Assembly (NCBI RefSeq): GCF_001661075.1
Contig: NZ_CP014870.1
Location: forward strand, 4,963,702-5,027,701
Reading direction: 5' to 3'
DNA from: Pseudomonas silesiensis
Lineage (GTDB): Bacteria > Pseudomonadota > Gammaproteobacteria > Pseudomonadales > Pseudomonadaceae
Length of the DNA: 64,000 nucleotides
Notes under the pieces: model-generated
The model's database searches: none
Told to the model about the DNA's origin: nothing
What the model saw: only the letters and a program-made list of their open reading frames with translations
Part shown: positions 9,276 to 18,165 of the stretch, in pieces
Layout of the letters: each line of letters starts with the position of its first letter
How positions within the stretch are numbered: position 1 is the stretch's first letter
Program-made: the position numbers and the translations under genes

Positions 9276-9671
9276 ATGGACAACCCCATAGGCAACCGCT
9301 CCCTGATGTTGCGCTACGTACTGCTGGCCATCGGCTGGCTGAGCGTGGCGCTGGGGGTGATCGGAATTTTCCTGCCGGTGTTACCCACCACGCCCTTCCT
9401 GCTGCTGGCGGCAGCCTGCTTCGCCCGCAGTTCCCCGCGTTTTTACCATTGGCTGGTGGAGCACCCGCGGCTTGGGCCCTGGATTCGCAACTACCTCGAC
9501 GGCAATGGCATCCCGCTCAAGGGCAAGGTCTATGCCATCGGATTGATGTGGGCGAGCATCCTGCTCTCCTGCTACCTGGTGCCCCTGCCTTGGGCTCGCG
9601 CGTTCATGCTGACCAGTGCGGTGCTGGTGACCGTTTATATCCTCCGGCAGAAAACCTTGCACAAACCCTGA
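9276..9671 (+). CDS. DUF454 (YbaN-family) inner-membrane protein
   Basis: 131 residues. The DUF454 signature is obvious: 'LGVIGIFLPVLPTTPFLLLA' followed by 'ACFARSSPRFYHWL' and 'GPWIRNYLDGNGIPLKGK'. Three or four hydrophobic helices place it in the inner membrane. AAGG lies 8 bp before the ATG at 9276; a TTG two codons upstream was rejected because the spacing would be too short. Family function is unknown. Probably in one transcript with the YgfB-family gene. Confidence 0.88.
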   Translation: MDNPIGNRSLMLRYVLLAIGWLSVALGVIGIFLPVLPTTPFLLLAAACFARSSPRFYHWLVEHPRLGPWIRNYLDGNGIPLKGKVYAIGLMWASILLSCYLVPLPWARAFMLTSAVLVTVYILRQKTLHKP

Positions 9672-9806
9672 AACATTCCAGTGCTCGCAGTCGACCCCCA
9701 TCGCCTTTGGCACGGGCTTATCTCGTGTCGGGAATGGGGGGGGGTAGATAACGTCAAACACGCCGAGAATATTCTATACATCAACTGAAGATGCCGCCCG
9801 TCGTAC

Positions 9807-9841
9807 CTGTCATTTATGACAGTAGGCAAACACATTATGAT
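9807..9841 (+). promoter_or_regulatory. Possible PhoB-type promoter upstream of the phospholipase
   Basis: CTGTCAT at 9807-9813 equals a Pho-box half-site and forms a 7+7 palindrome with ATGACAG at 9816-9822. A TATGAT -10-like hexamer follows at 9836-9841, about the distance used when PhoB replaces a -35 box. The second direct repeat of a full Pho box is not present, so this is tentative. Confidence 0.3.
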
Positions 9842-9903
9842 AAGCGTTGAATCCCTCCGATGGCCTCTGAACTAAAAAAATTTCCGGCCAAAGGAGCATT
9901 GAC

Positions 9904-12900
9904 ATGTACCGTTCTTCCGAGAGAAGCCGGAAAAACCTCACCCGATTCCGGGGTATCTGGTTAACACTCACTGTTAAATTCAAGGCGATTACAACACATA
10001 GCCAATCACTCGATCGTTCTCCATCTGGGCGGGCGCAAACACTCCATACATTATTTTTCTGCCTGTTTTTTCTTCCCCTTTCAAGTAATGCCGCGTCACC
10101 TGAAAGTACCCAAAGCGGGCCAGACACCGAATCCAATGCAATTGAATCGACACTCGGCGTAATGGCCGGCGTTACCAACTACGACAAACCATTCAATGAG
10201 TATACATGGGTCACTGCGCACAACGCTTACCTGGACAATATGCAGAGCCAGCTCGATCGTGGAGTACGAGCATTTATGCTGGATCTTTACCGCATTTACA
10301 AACCGCCACTCTTAACCTATGTGGGCATGTGTCACGGCAGTGGAGGAGCTGACCATTATTGCCCGCACGAAGGTACGACGAGATTTGCGGATGCGATGAA
10401 CAATACATTTATTCCTTTCTTGAAAAGCCATCCCAATGAGGTCGTCACTCTGATTCTGGAGGCGTACGTTGACAAGGAAGCCTTTGTGAACGAACTGAAA
10501 GCGATTCCCGGCATTGAAAACATGATATTTCAGCCAACCGCTTTCTCACAAAAGGATAGTTGGCCTACCCTGCGGGAAATCATTTCCAGCGGACGAAGAA
10601 TCATAATAACTTCCGCTGGATACTTGAACGGTGCATACACAATAAACGGTTCCACCTTTGAGGTTTTGAACGACGCAAATATTCAGATTCAGAATACATA
10701 TGACCTCGGTGCGAATGCCTTGGATCACAACTGGGTATGCGAAACGCGATGGAAACCCGGTGTTGTTCCCGCCGAACCAGAAAAACCTTGTACAGGCCCG
10801 AATGAACCGGAAGGCTGCCCTATCCCGGCGATACCGGAAAGGCCATATCCAGGCGTTCCGCTGAAACGATCGCAAGCAACCGGCTCCATGGCCGGAAAGG
10901 AGCGGCTATTTGTCATGAACCAGATCCATGCATGGATGAAATCCGAAGCGGACGCCGGCAACATTGATAATAACCTGACTTACCTGGAGCGCCGCGTCGA
11001 ACGCTACTGCAGGGCGACTGCCGGCGAGCGACTTGTACCTAATTTTATTGCTATCGACTATTCCAACGTAGGGGATGCTATTCCTTATGCGGCGGCGCTC
11101 AATAATGGCGGATACTATTTTTACGAAGATAATAATGCAAACACCGACCAAGACACTGTCTGCGTACTCCCGGCCGGCCAGGATTACAACATAAAGCTGG
11201 CATCACATGGCTGTGAAAACGACGAGGCCCGTTCGCTGGTGCTTCGCGGTATTGCCAGTGGCTCTCGATTAACCGTCTATGACAGCCCTGAAGGCAATCG
11301 ACAAGATGACTATTCAATCATTGATGTCAAACGTGACATTGGCTTGAATGAAAGAATCGTAGTGAATAGCTTCGAACGGACACAGAACACAGATGATTAC
11401 TCTGTTCGCCACTTCAATAACAATGGCCTGGACGGAAAAATATCGCGCATTCATATAGAAACACATCCAGCCGAATTTTCTGAAGCAGCCATTGTTTTGC
11501 ACGAAGGTAATAATGGCAGCCAGAATATCGTGTGCTCGGTAGGGCTGACCCACGCCACCACGTTCGATTTTGGCGGCGACTGTGATAACGATGAAACACG
11601 ATCTGCCACCCTCAGCACAGCCCGAGCGGGAACAATGATTACTGTCTATGGCAATTGGGGATCCAGCAATTGCGATCAGGGTTGCTCAACGATTGAAGTC
11701 AAGAGAAATATTACTTGGCCAAAAACCATTGGTACTTATGAAAACCATTATGAAGACGCGGATATCAAAGTTTCCCGTAGCGGTGGCACACAACAGCTTG
11801 ATGGAAAAATTTCTTCCATTCGAGTAGCTTTCAAGCCTGACACAACTCCACCATCTTCGCCGGCAGTCAATCCAAGCCCTGTGAACCTGAGTGGCTCTTC
11901 GGCAACAGTGGAATGGGCTGCTTCCACCGACAATACATCAGTTACAGGCTATATGGTCTCTATCAATAACGCGCTTCCAGTCACTGCCAGTGGTACCCGT
12001 CATATTTTTACCGGCTTGAATGATTTCACCTTGTTCAATGGCGTGGTCACAGCGCAAGATGCTGCTGGAAACCATTCTGAACCAGCCTATTTTAGTTTCC
12101 GTACCCTGGACGAAACTGCCCCCACCCAGCCCGGCGCACCCGTTGCCAGCGATGTCACCGGCACATCTGCAACAATCAGTTGGCCCGCGTCCACTGACAA
12201 TGCGGCAGTGACGGGCTATACGTTCTCCACTAATAACGAACCTCCAGCAAACATCACCAGTGCCCGTCAGATTCTTACAGATCTGAGTGAAACCACCTCA
12301 TACACGGTCGAAATCAAAGCGCTCGATGCTGCGGGATACCAATCCACTCCAGCAATACTGAATTTCCAAACACGTGACGTAACTCCCCCGACAAAACCCG
12401 GAAATCTTCAAGCACGGAATGTCGGACTAAAAAATGCGACATTTAACTGGAATGTGTCGACCGATAACGTTGCAGTGACAGGATACAAAGTCTACCTCGA
12501 AGCTTCGCTTCTCGACACCGTAACTGATACTACGTACGCTTTAGCCGACTTGACCGTAGGTAAATCCTACACGTTAAGAGTTGTTGCATTGGACGCTGAT
12601 AATAATGAATCAGAGCCAGCAACGCTTATCTTTAGCACATTATCTGACACAACCCCACCTGACAAACCGTCAGCGTTAAATGCCACTAACGTTTCCAGCA
12701 AGACTGCTTTGCTTCTATGGAATAGATCAACTGATGATGTAGGAATAAATCATTACGAAATATTGAGGGATGAGGTCGTTATAGGTCGAACAGAATCAAA
12801 TGCTCCTGGCTATCTTGCGACTGATCTAACCGCGGCGACAAACTACAAATTTTCCGTGCGGGCACTCGATTCCGCAGGCAACCGCTCTGCACTCAGCGAT

Positions 12901-13215
12901 CCTTTAGCGATCGAGACAAGCCTTTTTGGCCCGCCGACAAATCCCCGCGTCCTGAACGTAGGACGCAACCGCGTAGATTTTGCCTGGAACAGGCCTGTCG
13001 ACGCAGGTGTCAGGATGCTCAGCTACAAAACCACTATTACAATGATCGGTGGGGGAGGCACAACGACTTATGATTTCCCTGCGCTGCAAGTGAACGCTTT
13101 AGGACTGAGAGCAGCCACTCGATACCTCGTGAGTGTCAGCGCTTATGATCTTTCCAGCACTTACTCCGCAGAACCTCTGGTTTTCGAAATAGCGACCGAA
13201 GGCGCCACGCAATAA
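9904..13215 (+). CDS. Secreted PI-PLC X-domain protein with fibronectin type III array
   Basis: 1103 residues. A long basic N-region of about 46 residues precedes a hydrophobic signal core ('LFFCLFFLPLSSNAA'). The PI-PLC X domain covers about residues 95-400: 'WVTAHNAYLDNM' (general-base His106), 'DRGVRAFMLDLYR', 'GMCHGSG' (His144), with a Pro-rich insertion near 285-320. Two related segments of about 100 residues follow (about 415-640), each ending in 'LDGKIS.I'. Five FN3 repeats fill residues 645-1103, most opening with 'D.TPP..P'. It should cleave phosphoinositides, GPI-like lipids or other glycerophospholipids outside the cell. AAAGGAG lies 7 bp before the ATG. Codon use is AT-richer than the neighbours, which suggests acquisition. 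No partner genes are adjacent. Confidence 0.87.
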   Translation: MYRSSERSRKNLTRFRGIWLTLTVKFKAITTHSQSLDRSPSGRAQTLHTLFFCLFFLPLSSNAASPESTQSGPDTESNAIESTLGVMAGVTNYDKPFNEYTWVTAHNAYLDNMQSQLDRGVRAFMLDLYRIYKPPLLTYVGMCHGSGGADHYCPHEGTTRFADAMNNTFIPFLKSHPNEVVTLILEAYVDKEAFVNELKAIPGIENMIFQPTAFSQKDSWPTLREIISSGRRIIITSAGYLNGAYTINGSTFEVLNDANIQIQNTYDLGANALDHNWVCETRWKPGVVPAEPEKPCTGPNEPEGCPIPAIPERPYPGVPLKRSQATGSMAGKERLFVMNQIHAWMKSEADAGNIDNNLTYLERRVERYCRATAGERLVPNFIAIDYSNVGDAIPYAAALNNGGYYFYEDNNANTDQDTVCVLPAGQDYNIKLASHGCENDEARSLVLRGIASGSRLTVYDSPEGNRQDDYSIIDVKRDIGLNERIVVNSFERTQNTDDYSVRHFNNNGLDGKISRIHIETHPAEFSEAAIVLHEGNNGSQNIVCSVGLTHATTFDFGGDCDNDETRSATLSTARAGTMITVYGNWGSSNCDQGCSTIEVKRNITWPKTIGTYENHYEDADIKVSRSGGTQQLDGKISSIRVAFKPDTTPPSSPAVNPSPVNLSGSSATVEWAASTDNTSVTGYMVSINNALPVTASGTRHIFTGLNDFTLFNGVVTAQDAAGNHSEPAYFSFRTLDETAPTQPGAPVASDVTGTSATISWPASTDNAAVTGYTFSTNNEPPANITSARQILTDLSETTSYTVEIKALDAAGYQSTPAILNFQTRDVTPPTKPGNLQARNVGLKNATFNWNVSTDNVAVTGYKVYLEASLLDTVTDTTYALADLTVGKSYTLRVVALDADNNESEPATLIFSTLSDTTPPDKPSALNATNVSSKTALLLWNRSTDDVGINHYEILRDEVVIGRTESNAPGYLATDLTAATNYKFSVRALDSAGNRSALSDPLAIETSLFGPPTNPRVLNVGRNRVDFAWNRPVDAGVRMLSYKTTITMIGGGGTTTYDFPALQVNALGLRAATRYLVSVSAYDLSSTYSAEPLVFEIATEGATQ

Positions 13216-13271
13216 AAAGATAAGAGTCTTACAGGTACAGAGGGAACCGCCCCTCGATTGATACAGTTGTA

Positions 13272-13324
13272 CTACCAGCAGGGATGTTCAAGGGAGCGGC
13301 TTACGCCAGGATCCTTGCTGGTAG
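13272..13324. repeat. Long imperfect inverted repeat between the phospholipase and lapG
   Basis: 14-base arms (13272-13285 and 13311-13324) pair throughout, with one G-U pair, around a 25-base loop. No T-run follows, so it is not a standard terminator. It may be a processed RNA hairpin or a remnant of a mobile element. Confidence 0.5.
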
Positions 13325-13532
13325 CTATTCGATATAACCGACCCTGCTTGTTACCATCGCTGTCCAACATTTTGATCGATCCAATTTCATCCACGCTCGG
13401 CGCGACCTCTCGTCATTTCACATAGCCAGGCAGGTGCTTTCCATCCCCCAACTAACTCGTAGTCAAACGATCTACCCTCCTCCACCGAAAACACCACCTA
13501 GACTTCTCCCATCTGCACCCGAGCAGCCCGAC

Positions 13533-14198
13533 ATGCCTCGTCGCCGGCGTAGTCCAGGATGGTCAAGGTTCCGGCTTCGGCTCGGCGGATGGCTGCTGCT
13601 GGGCAGTTTTCTGTTGGCCGGACCGGGCAGCATCCGGGCCGATCGCGATTTTGCGCTGATCCTGCAAACCGCCGAAAAACGCTACGGGCCACTCGGCCCG
13701 GCTCAGGGGCGGATCGAGGCCTGGAGCCAGATGCTGCACAGCGAACTCGACGCACCCGTGCGCGAGCAACTGAACGCAGTCAATCACTTCTTCAACCAGC
13801 AACTGACCTTTCAGAACGATACGCGCATCTGGCACCAGGCCGATTACTGGGCCTCGCCCGTCGAATCCCTGATCAAGGGTGCCGCCGACTGCGAGGACTA
13901 TGCCCTGGCGAAGTATTTCAGCCTGCGTCACTTGGGCATTCCCAGCGAAAAACTGCGTATAACCTATGTCAAAGCCTTGAGCCGGAATCAAGCGCACATG
14001 GTGCTGACCTTCTACAGCAGCCCCACGGCCGATCCACTGGTCCTGGACAACCTGATTGGCGAAATCCGCCCCGCCTCCCAACGCCAGGACCTGTTGCCGG
14101 TGTACGCTTTCAATGCCGAAGGCCTGTACTTGCCGGAGCCAGCGGCGGCAAACCCGGCCGCGACCCGAAAAGCCTGTCGCGCTGGCAAGATGTGCTGA
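13533..14198 (+). CDS. lapG: LapG-type periplasmic cysteine protease, 3' end frameshifted
   Basis: 221 residues as read. A basic start plus a hydrophobic stretch ('GGWLLLGSFLLAGPGS') gives export to the periplasm. The bacterial transglutaminase-like Cys protease core carries Cys120 in 'GAADCEDYALAK', His155 in 'NQAHMVLTF' and Asp172 in 'LVLDNL', with acidic residues beside the Cys that bind calcium in LapG. LapG clips LapA-type adhesins from the surface. After 'LYLPEPAAANP' the frame runs to an early stop at 14198, while the next frame encodes the expected tail ('SLSRWQDVLKKMQAEGF') up to 14239. One extra base near 14155-14160 would restore it. The start is uncertain: ATG 13533 has a weak ribosome site, and an in-frame GTG lies at 13434. 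lapD follows. Confidence 0.85.
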   Translation: MPRRRRSPGWSRFRLRLGGWLLLGSFLLAGPGSIRADRDFALILQTAEKRYGPLGPAQGRIEAWSQMLHSELDAPVREQLNAVNHFFNQQLTFQNDTRIWHQADYWASPVESLIKGAADCEDYALAKYFSLRHLGIPSEKLRITYVKALSRNQAHMVLTFYSSPTADPLVLDNLIGEIRPASQRQDLLPVYAFNAEGLYLPEPAAANPAATRKACRAGKMC

Positions 14199-14262
14199 AA
14201 AAGATGCAAGCCGAAGGGTTCGCCATGGGCAGCGGCTAGTCGCCACAGCAAGGAGCGTGTTC

Positions 14263-16203
14263 ATGTCACTGCGCAAACAATTGTTTCTCGCCATTTGCCT
14301 GTTCCTGCTGGTGGCGTTCAGCGGCAGTTTTTTTGTCGGCCTGGAAAGCTCCCGGGAACAGATACTTGGTCAGTTGCGCTCCCACGCCCAGGACACCGCC
14401 ACGGCGCTGGGGTTATCGCTGACCGCGCAAATCAACGACCCGGCGATGATCCAGTTGATGGTCAGTTCGATTTTCGACAGCGGTTATTTCAGCAGCATCC
14501 GGATCATCGATATCGAGAATGAACAGGTGCTGGTTGAACGCAGCGCTGCGGCATTGGTCGAGGATGTTCCCGCCTGGTTTGTCAGTCTGGTCAACCTGCA
14601 GCCACAGGGGGGCGACGCACTGATCATGCGCGGCTGGGAACAGGCCGCGCGCGTCGAAGTGCTGAGCAATCCGAAGTTCGCCCTGACCAGACTCTGGGAC
14701 AGCACGCTGGGCAGCCTGATCTGGTTGTTGTTGTGCGGATTGCTCAGCGCGGTATTCGGTGGCTGGTTGTTGCGCCGGCAATTTCGTCCGCTCGAGGCCA
14801 TGGTCAGACAGGCCGAGGCCATCAGTAAACGCGAGTTCCTCAGCCTGCCAAAACTGCCGCGCACACCGGAACTGAAACGCGTCGTGCTGGCCATGAACCA
14901 GATGGTCGAGAAACTCAAGGCGCTGTTCACCGAAGAGGCCACCCGCAGTGAAAAACTGCGGGTGCAGTCCTATCAGGACAGCCTGACCGGCCTGGCCAAC
15001 CGGCGCTTGCTGGATGAACGGCTGGCCGACCACTTGCTGGTTGGCGAGCAGAGCAGTGACGGCCATTTGCTGATGCTGCGGATCAACGATCTGGTCGGCC
15101 TCAACCAGCGCTTCGGTGGCCAGCGCACTAATGCCTTGATCAGCGCCGTCGGTGAATTGCTGACGCGTCTGACTCAAGTCCCGGAGCGTCGTACCTGGCT
15201 CGCGGCGCGTAATCGCGGTGGCGAATTCAGCCTCCTGACACCGGGTATGGACCGCCAGGATGCCGCACGCCTGGTGGCCGAAATCAGCGCCACTCTGGAA
15301 AACCTGCGACTGACCGGCGCCAGCGATTGCATGCCCGTGGCGCATCTGGGAATGGTCGCCTTCAAGCCCGGCGAATCGGCCAGTGATGTGCTTTTGCGCC
15401 TGGACCAGGCGCTGGCGCAGGCACAGCTCCATCCCGAGCGGCCATGGATACTCGCGAGCCTCAGCGATAGCGCGCCGGCCGCGTCCCAACACGACTGGCG
15501 AACCTGGATCGACGAGGCCCTGATCGAAGGCAAGTTGAAGCTGTACTTTCAACCCGTCGTAGAATGCGCCGACACCAGCCAGGTGTTGCATCACAAAGTC
15601 CTGGCGCGCCTGCTCGACCCACACGGCACGGCGATTGCCGCCGGACAATTCCTGCCATGGATCGAACGTTTCGGCTGGTCGGCACGATTCGACCTGGTCA
15701 TGCTCGAAGCCACCCTCGACTATCTCTTGATCAACCGCTGGCCCCTGGCGTTGAGCCTGTCCGGCAGCACCCTGCGCGATCCGGCGCAACTGCACAAAAT
15801 CCTCGACATGCTCGAATCGCTGCCTGAACTGGCCCCACTGCTGACCCTGGAAATCGACGAACGCCAACTGCCTCCTCCAGAGCAATTGCAGCGTCTGAGC
15901 CATGGTTTGCTCAACACCGGCTACCGCATCGGCTTGCAGCATTTTGGCGGCAACTTCAGCCAGATCGGCAACCTCACGCAACTGGGGCTGGCTTACCTGA
16001 AGATCGACGGGGTCTACATTCGGGGTATCGATGAACAGCAAGACAAGCGGCTGTTCATCGAGGCGATTTTTCGGGCGACGAACAGTATCGATTTGCCGCT
16101 GATTGCGGAAATGGTCGAGAGCAAGGGCGAGCTGGAGGTGATCAGGGAGTTAGGGGTGTTTGGCGTGATGGGACGGTTGATCGGGCCGCCGGAGCCGATG
16201 TGA
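14263..16203 (+). CDS. lapD: Cyclic-di-GMP effector LapD (degenerate GGDEF-EAL)
   Basis: 646 residues. An N-terminal membrane helix ('LFLAICLFLLVAFSGSFFVG') leads into a periplasmic LapD/MoxY-type domain (about 30-150), then a second helix ('LIWLLLCGLLSAVFGGWLL'), a HAMP segment, a GGDEF domain with 'RNRGGEF' at the active site and an EAL domain where EAL is replaced by 'KVLAR'. Both catalytic motifs are broken, as in the known LapD receptor. When cyclic-di-GMP is high LapD holds LapG and protects the adhesin; when it is low LapG is released. AAGGAG lies just upstream of the ATG at 14263, directly after the restored lapG reading frame, so the two are co-transcribed. Confidence 0.95.
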   Translation: MSLRKQLFLAICLFLLVAFSGSFFVGLESSREQILGQLRSHAQDTATALGLSLTAQINDPAMIQLMVSSIFDSGYFSSIRIIDIENEQVLVERSAAALVEDVPAWFVSLVNLQPQGGDALIMRGWEQAARVEVLSNPKFALTRLWDSTLGSLIWLLLCGLLSAVFGGWLLRRQFRPLEAMVRQAEAISKREFLSLPKLPRTPELKRVVLAMNQMVEKLKALFTEEATRSEKLRVQSYQDSLTGLANRRLLDERLADHLLVGEQSSDGHLLMLRINDLVGLNQRFGGQRTNALISAVGELLTRLTQVPERRTWLAARNRGGEFSLLTPGMDRQDAARLVAEISATLENLRLTGASDCMPVAHLGMVAFKPGESASDVLLRLDQALAQAQLHPERPWILASLSDSAPAASQHDWRTWIDEALIEGKLKLYFQPVVECADTSQVLHHKVLARLLDPHGTAIAAGQFLPWIERFGWSARFDLVMLEATLDYLLINRWPLALSLSGSTLRDPAQLHKILDMLESLPELAPLLTLEIDERQLPPPEQLQRLSHGLLNTGYRIGLQHFGGNFSQIGNLTQLGLAYLKIDGVYIRGIDEQQDKRLFIEAIFRATNSIDLPLIAEMVESKGELEVIRELGVFGVMGRLIGPPEPM

Positions 16204-16228
16204 TTCATCAATTGAACCGAGTCATCGT

Positions 16229-16255
16229 TCTTCGCGAGCAGGCTCGCTCCCACAG
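16229..16255. repeat. Single REP core
   Basis: 'TTCGCGAGCAGGCTCGCTCC' followed by CACAG, with no facing partner nearby. It lies 26 bp after the lapD stop. Confidence 0.75.
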
Positions 16256-16715
16256 TTGATCTGAGGTGTTCACACACAGTGAGTCCGGTGAGGTGGATCC
16301 GGTAAGTGGCGTCCGCCCATCGTGGCGAAACCAAGCGCGTCACTCGCAGGCAACCTGTGCGGACGGGATTAACCCGATGCAATCAACGGCATCGGAGTCC
16401 ACTTGCGCAACAGCCTGCCTGCGAGTAATGCGTAACGGTGTTGAAGCACCAGAGTGACAAAAAACCGTCACCCTGAAACCGTCACGCCTCCCTCCCCTTC
16501 CAGCACTTTCCCGCCCTATGTCGATAAATGGATTGAACATTCTTCTAGCCCTGAGAAGCGCCCTAACGCTCCTGAATCAAGGGTTTTCGTAACAAACAAT
16601 GTGCTGGATTTTGCAAACCGCATAAGTTTTTTTTGGCATAGGTTTTATGAGAAATCTTTCTTAGGTCGGCTCTGGAATGTTCTTAGCTTTTTTGATGCAA
16701 GCATAAGACGGCTTG

Positions 16716-16747
16716 GACGATAAAAGTCGTCAAGTATTTGGCGACTT
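16716..16747 (+). promoter_or_regulatory. Overlapping alternative hairpins before the TolC-like gene
   Basis: GACGA (16716-16720) can pair with TCGTC (16727-16731). AAGTCG (16724-16729) can instead pair with CGACTT (16742-16747). The two stems share bases and exclude each other, which may mean leader control. No function is proven. Confidence 0.3.
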
Positions 16748-16780
16748 ACCAGCGCCATCCAGGACTTCAGGGATATGCAA

Positions 16781-18139
16781 ATGCGCGTTTTGACCCCTCT
16801 TTGCAGCGCTATTCTTCTGGCCTTGGCCTGTACGGGTCAGGTGCAGGCGATGTCATTGACCGAAGCGATCCAGAGCACCATTGCGACTCACCCGGAGCTG
16901 GCATCCCGGGTGGACAGTCGCCTTTCGGCCGATGAAGACGTGAAAGTCGCCAGAGGGGGCTTTTATCCATCGGTTGACCTGAATGCCGCCTACGGGCGCG
17001 GGTACAGCGATAACACCAACACCAGGGCGTTCGGCAATCATCACAAGGAAATCCTCACCTATACCCAGTCGGAACTGCGTCTGCGCCAGATGCTCTTCGA
17101 CGGTTTCAATACCGCCAATGAAGTCGAGCGCACCAAAGGCGTGGTCAACGCCCGGGCCTATTATGCCCAGGGCACCGCTCAGGACCTGGCCCTGCGCACC
17201 ATCGAGGTCTACCTCGAAGTGCTCAAGCGCCGTGAACTGGTGACCCTGGCCAAGAACAACCTGCAAGCGCACCTGCGGGTCAACGACCAGATCGGCCTGC
17301 GCACCCAGCGCGGTATCGGCAGCAACGCCGACGCCGATCAGTCCACCGCCCGTCGGGCTCTGGCGGAGAACAACCTCGACACCGCCGAGGTCGATCTGGC
17401 CGATGCCGAATCGAACTTCTTCGCCGTCGTGGGCCGCATGCCCGATGAACTGGAAACGCTGCCGTCGATCCGCGGCGAATTGCCCCCCAGCCTGTCGGAC
17501 GCCCAGCAGAGCATGGTGGATAACAACCCGTACCTGAAATCGGCCCAGGCCGATGTGCAATCGGCCGAAAGCCAGTACGAAGTCTCCAAGGCGCCGTTTT
17601 ACCCGCGCTTCGATGCCGAAGCCGCGGTGGGCGCGAACAACAACGTGCAAGGCGAGGAAGGTCACGACAACGAATGGCGCGTCGGGATCGTGATGAACTA
17701 CAACCTGTTCCGCGGCGGCAGCGACAAGGCCCGCCTGGCCGGCAACGCGCACCGGATCAATCAGGCGATGGATATCCGCAACAACGCCCTGCGCCAGCTC
17801 AACGAGAACATCCACCTGGCGTGGAACGCCATGGTCAATGCGAAGAAACAAACCCCGACCGCCCGCGAATACGCCGAGACCACCACCCGGGTTCGGGCTG
17901 CCTATCAGGACCAGTTCGGCCTTGGCCAACGGACCTTGCTCGATGTACTCGACAGTGAAAACGAGCTGTACAACGCCAACCGTCGCTACACCGAAGTGCG
18001 CTACGTCGAGGAGTACTCGATGTACCGCGTGCTGGCGAACATGGGCCAGTTGCTGAGCAAACAGCGTGTGGTGCTGCCCGCCGATGCGATCGCCCAGGCC
18101 GAAGTGAAAAACGAAGCTCGCCTGCCTGAACTGAGATAG
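16781..18139 (+). CDS. lapE: TolC-family outer-membrane channel of a type I secretion system (LapE/AggA-like)
   Basis: 452 residues with a signal peptide ending 'GQVQA', then two TolC repeats. Family marks include 'MSLTEAIQSTIATHPEL', 'LRLRQMLFDGF' and, in the second repeat, 'GIVMNYNLFRGG' and 'GQRTLLDVLDSENELYNA'. Such channels pair with an ABC exporter and adaptor to secrete large RTX adhesins (LapE with LapB and LapC, or the AggA group). Its place after lapG-lapD points to adhesin export, but no adhesin, ABC or adaptor gene is near. AGGG lies 8 bp before ATG 16781; an ATG two codons earlier would be too close. The lapE name rests partly on context. Confidence 0.8.
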   Translation: MRVLTPLCSAILLALACTGQVQAMSLTEAIQSTIATHPELASRVDSRLSADEDVKVARGGFYPSVDLNAAYGRGYSDNTNTRAFGNHHKEILTYTQSELRLRQMLFDGFNTANEVERTKGVVNARAYYAQGTAQDLALRTIEVYLEVLKRRELVTLAKNNLQAHLRVNDQIGLRTQRGIGSNADADQSTARRALAENNLDTAEVDLADAESNFFAVVGRMPDELETLPSIRGELPPSLSDAQQSMVDNNPYLKSAQADVQSAESQYEVSKAPFYPRFDAEAAVGANNNVQGEEGHDNEWRVGIVMNYNLFRGGSDKARLAGNAHRINQAMDIRNNALRQLNENIHLAWNAMVNAKKQTPTAREYAETTTRVRAAYQDQFGLGQRTLLDVLDSENELYNANRRYTEVRYVEEYSMYRVLANMGQLLSKQRVVLPADAIAQAEVKNEARLPELR

Positions 18140-18165
18140 CGCGATGGGGCCCGCACAGGCGATGA

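Larger units (their letters stand above)
16204..16780. other. Intergenic region between lapD and the TolC-like gene
   Basis: About 570 bp where lap loci may carry the giant adhesin gene. I see no adhesin fragment. It holds a single REP core at 16229-16255, an AT-rich promoter-like stretch at about 16600-16700 and overlapping hairpins at 16716-16747. The short open frames here match nothing I recognise. Confidence 0.6.

Noticed and set aside
14263..16203. Active diguanylate cyclase/phosphodiesterase
   Set aside because: GGDEF reads RGGEF and EAL reads KVLAR, so both sites are degenerate; LapD is a receptor.
16634..16648. Possible sigma-54 promoter TGGCAT-N5-TTAT
   Set aside because: The GC of the -12 element is missing.
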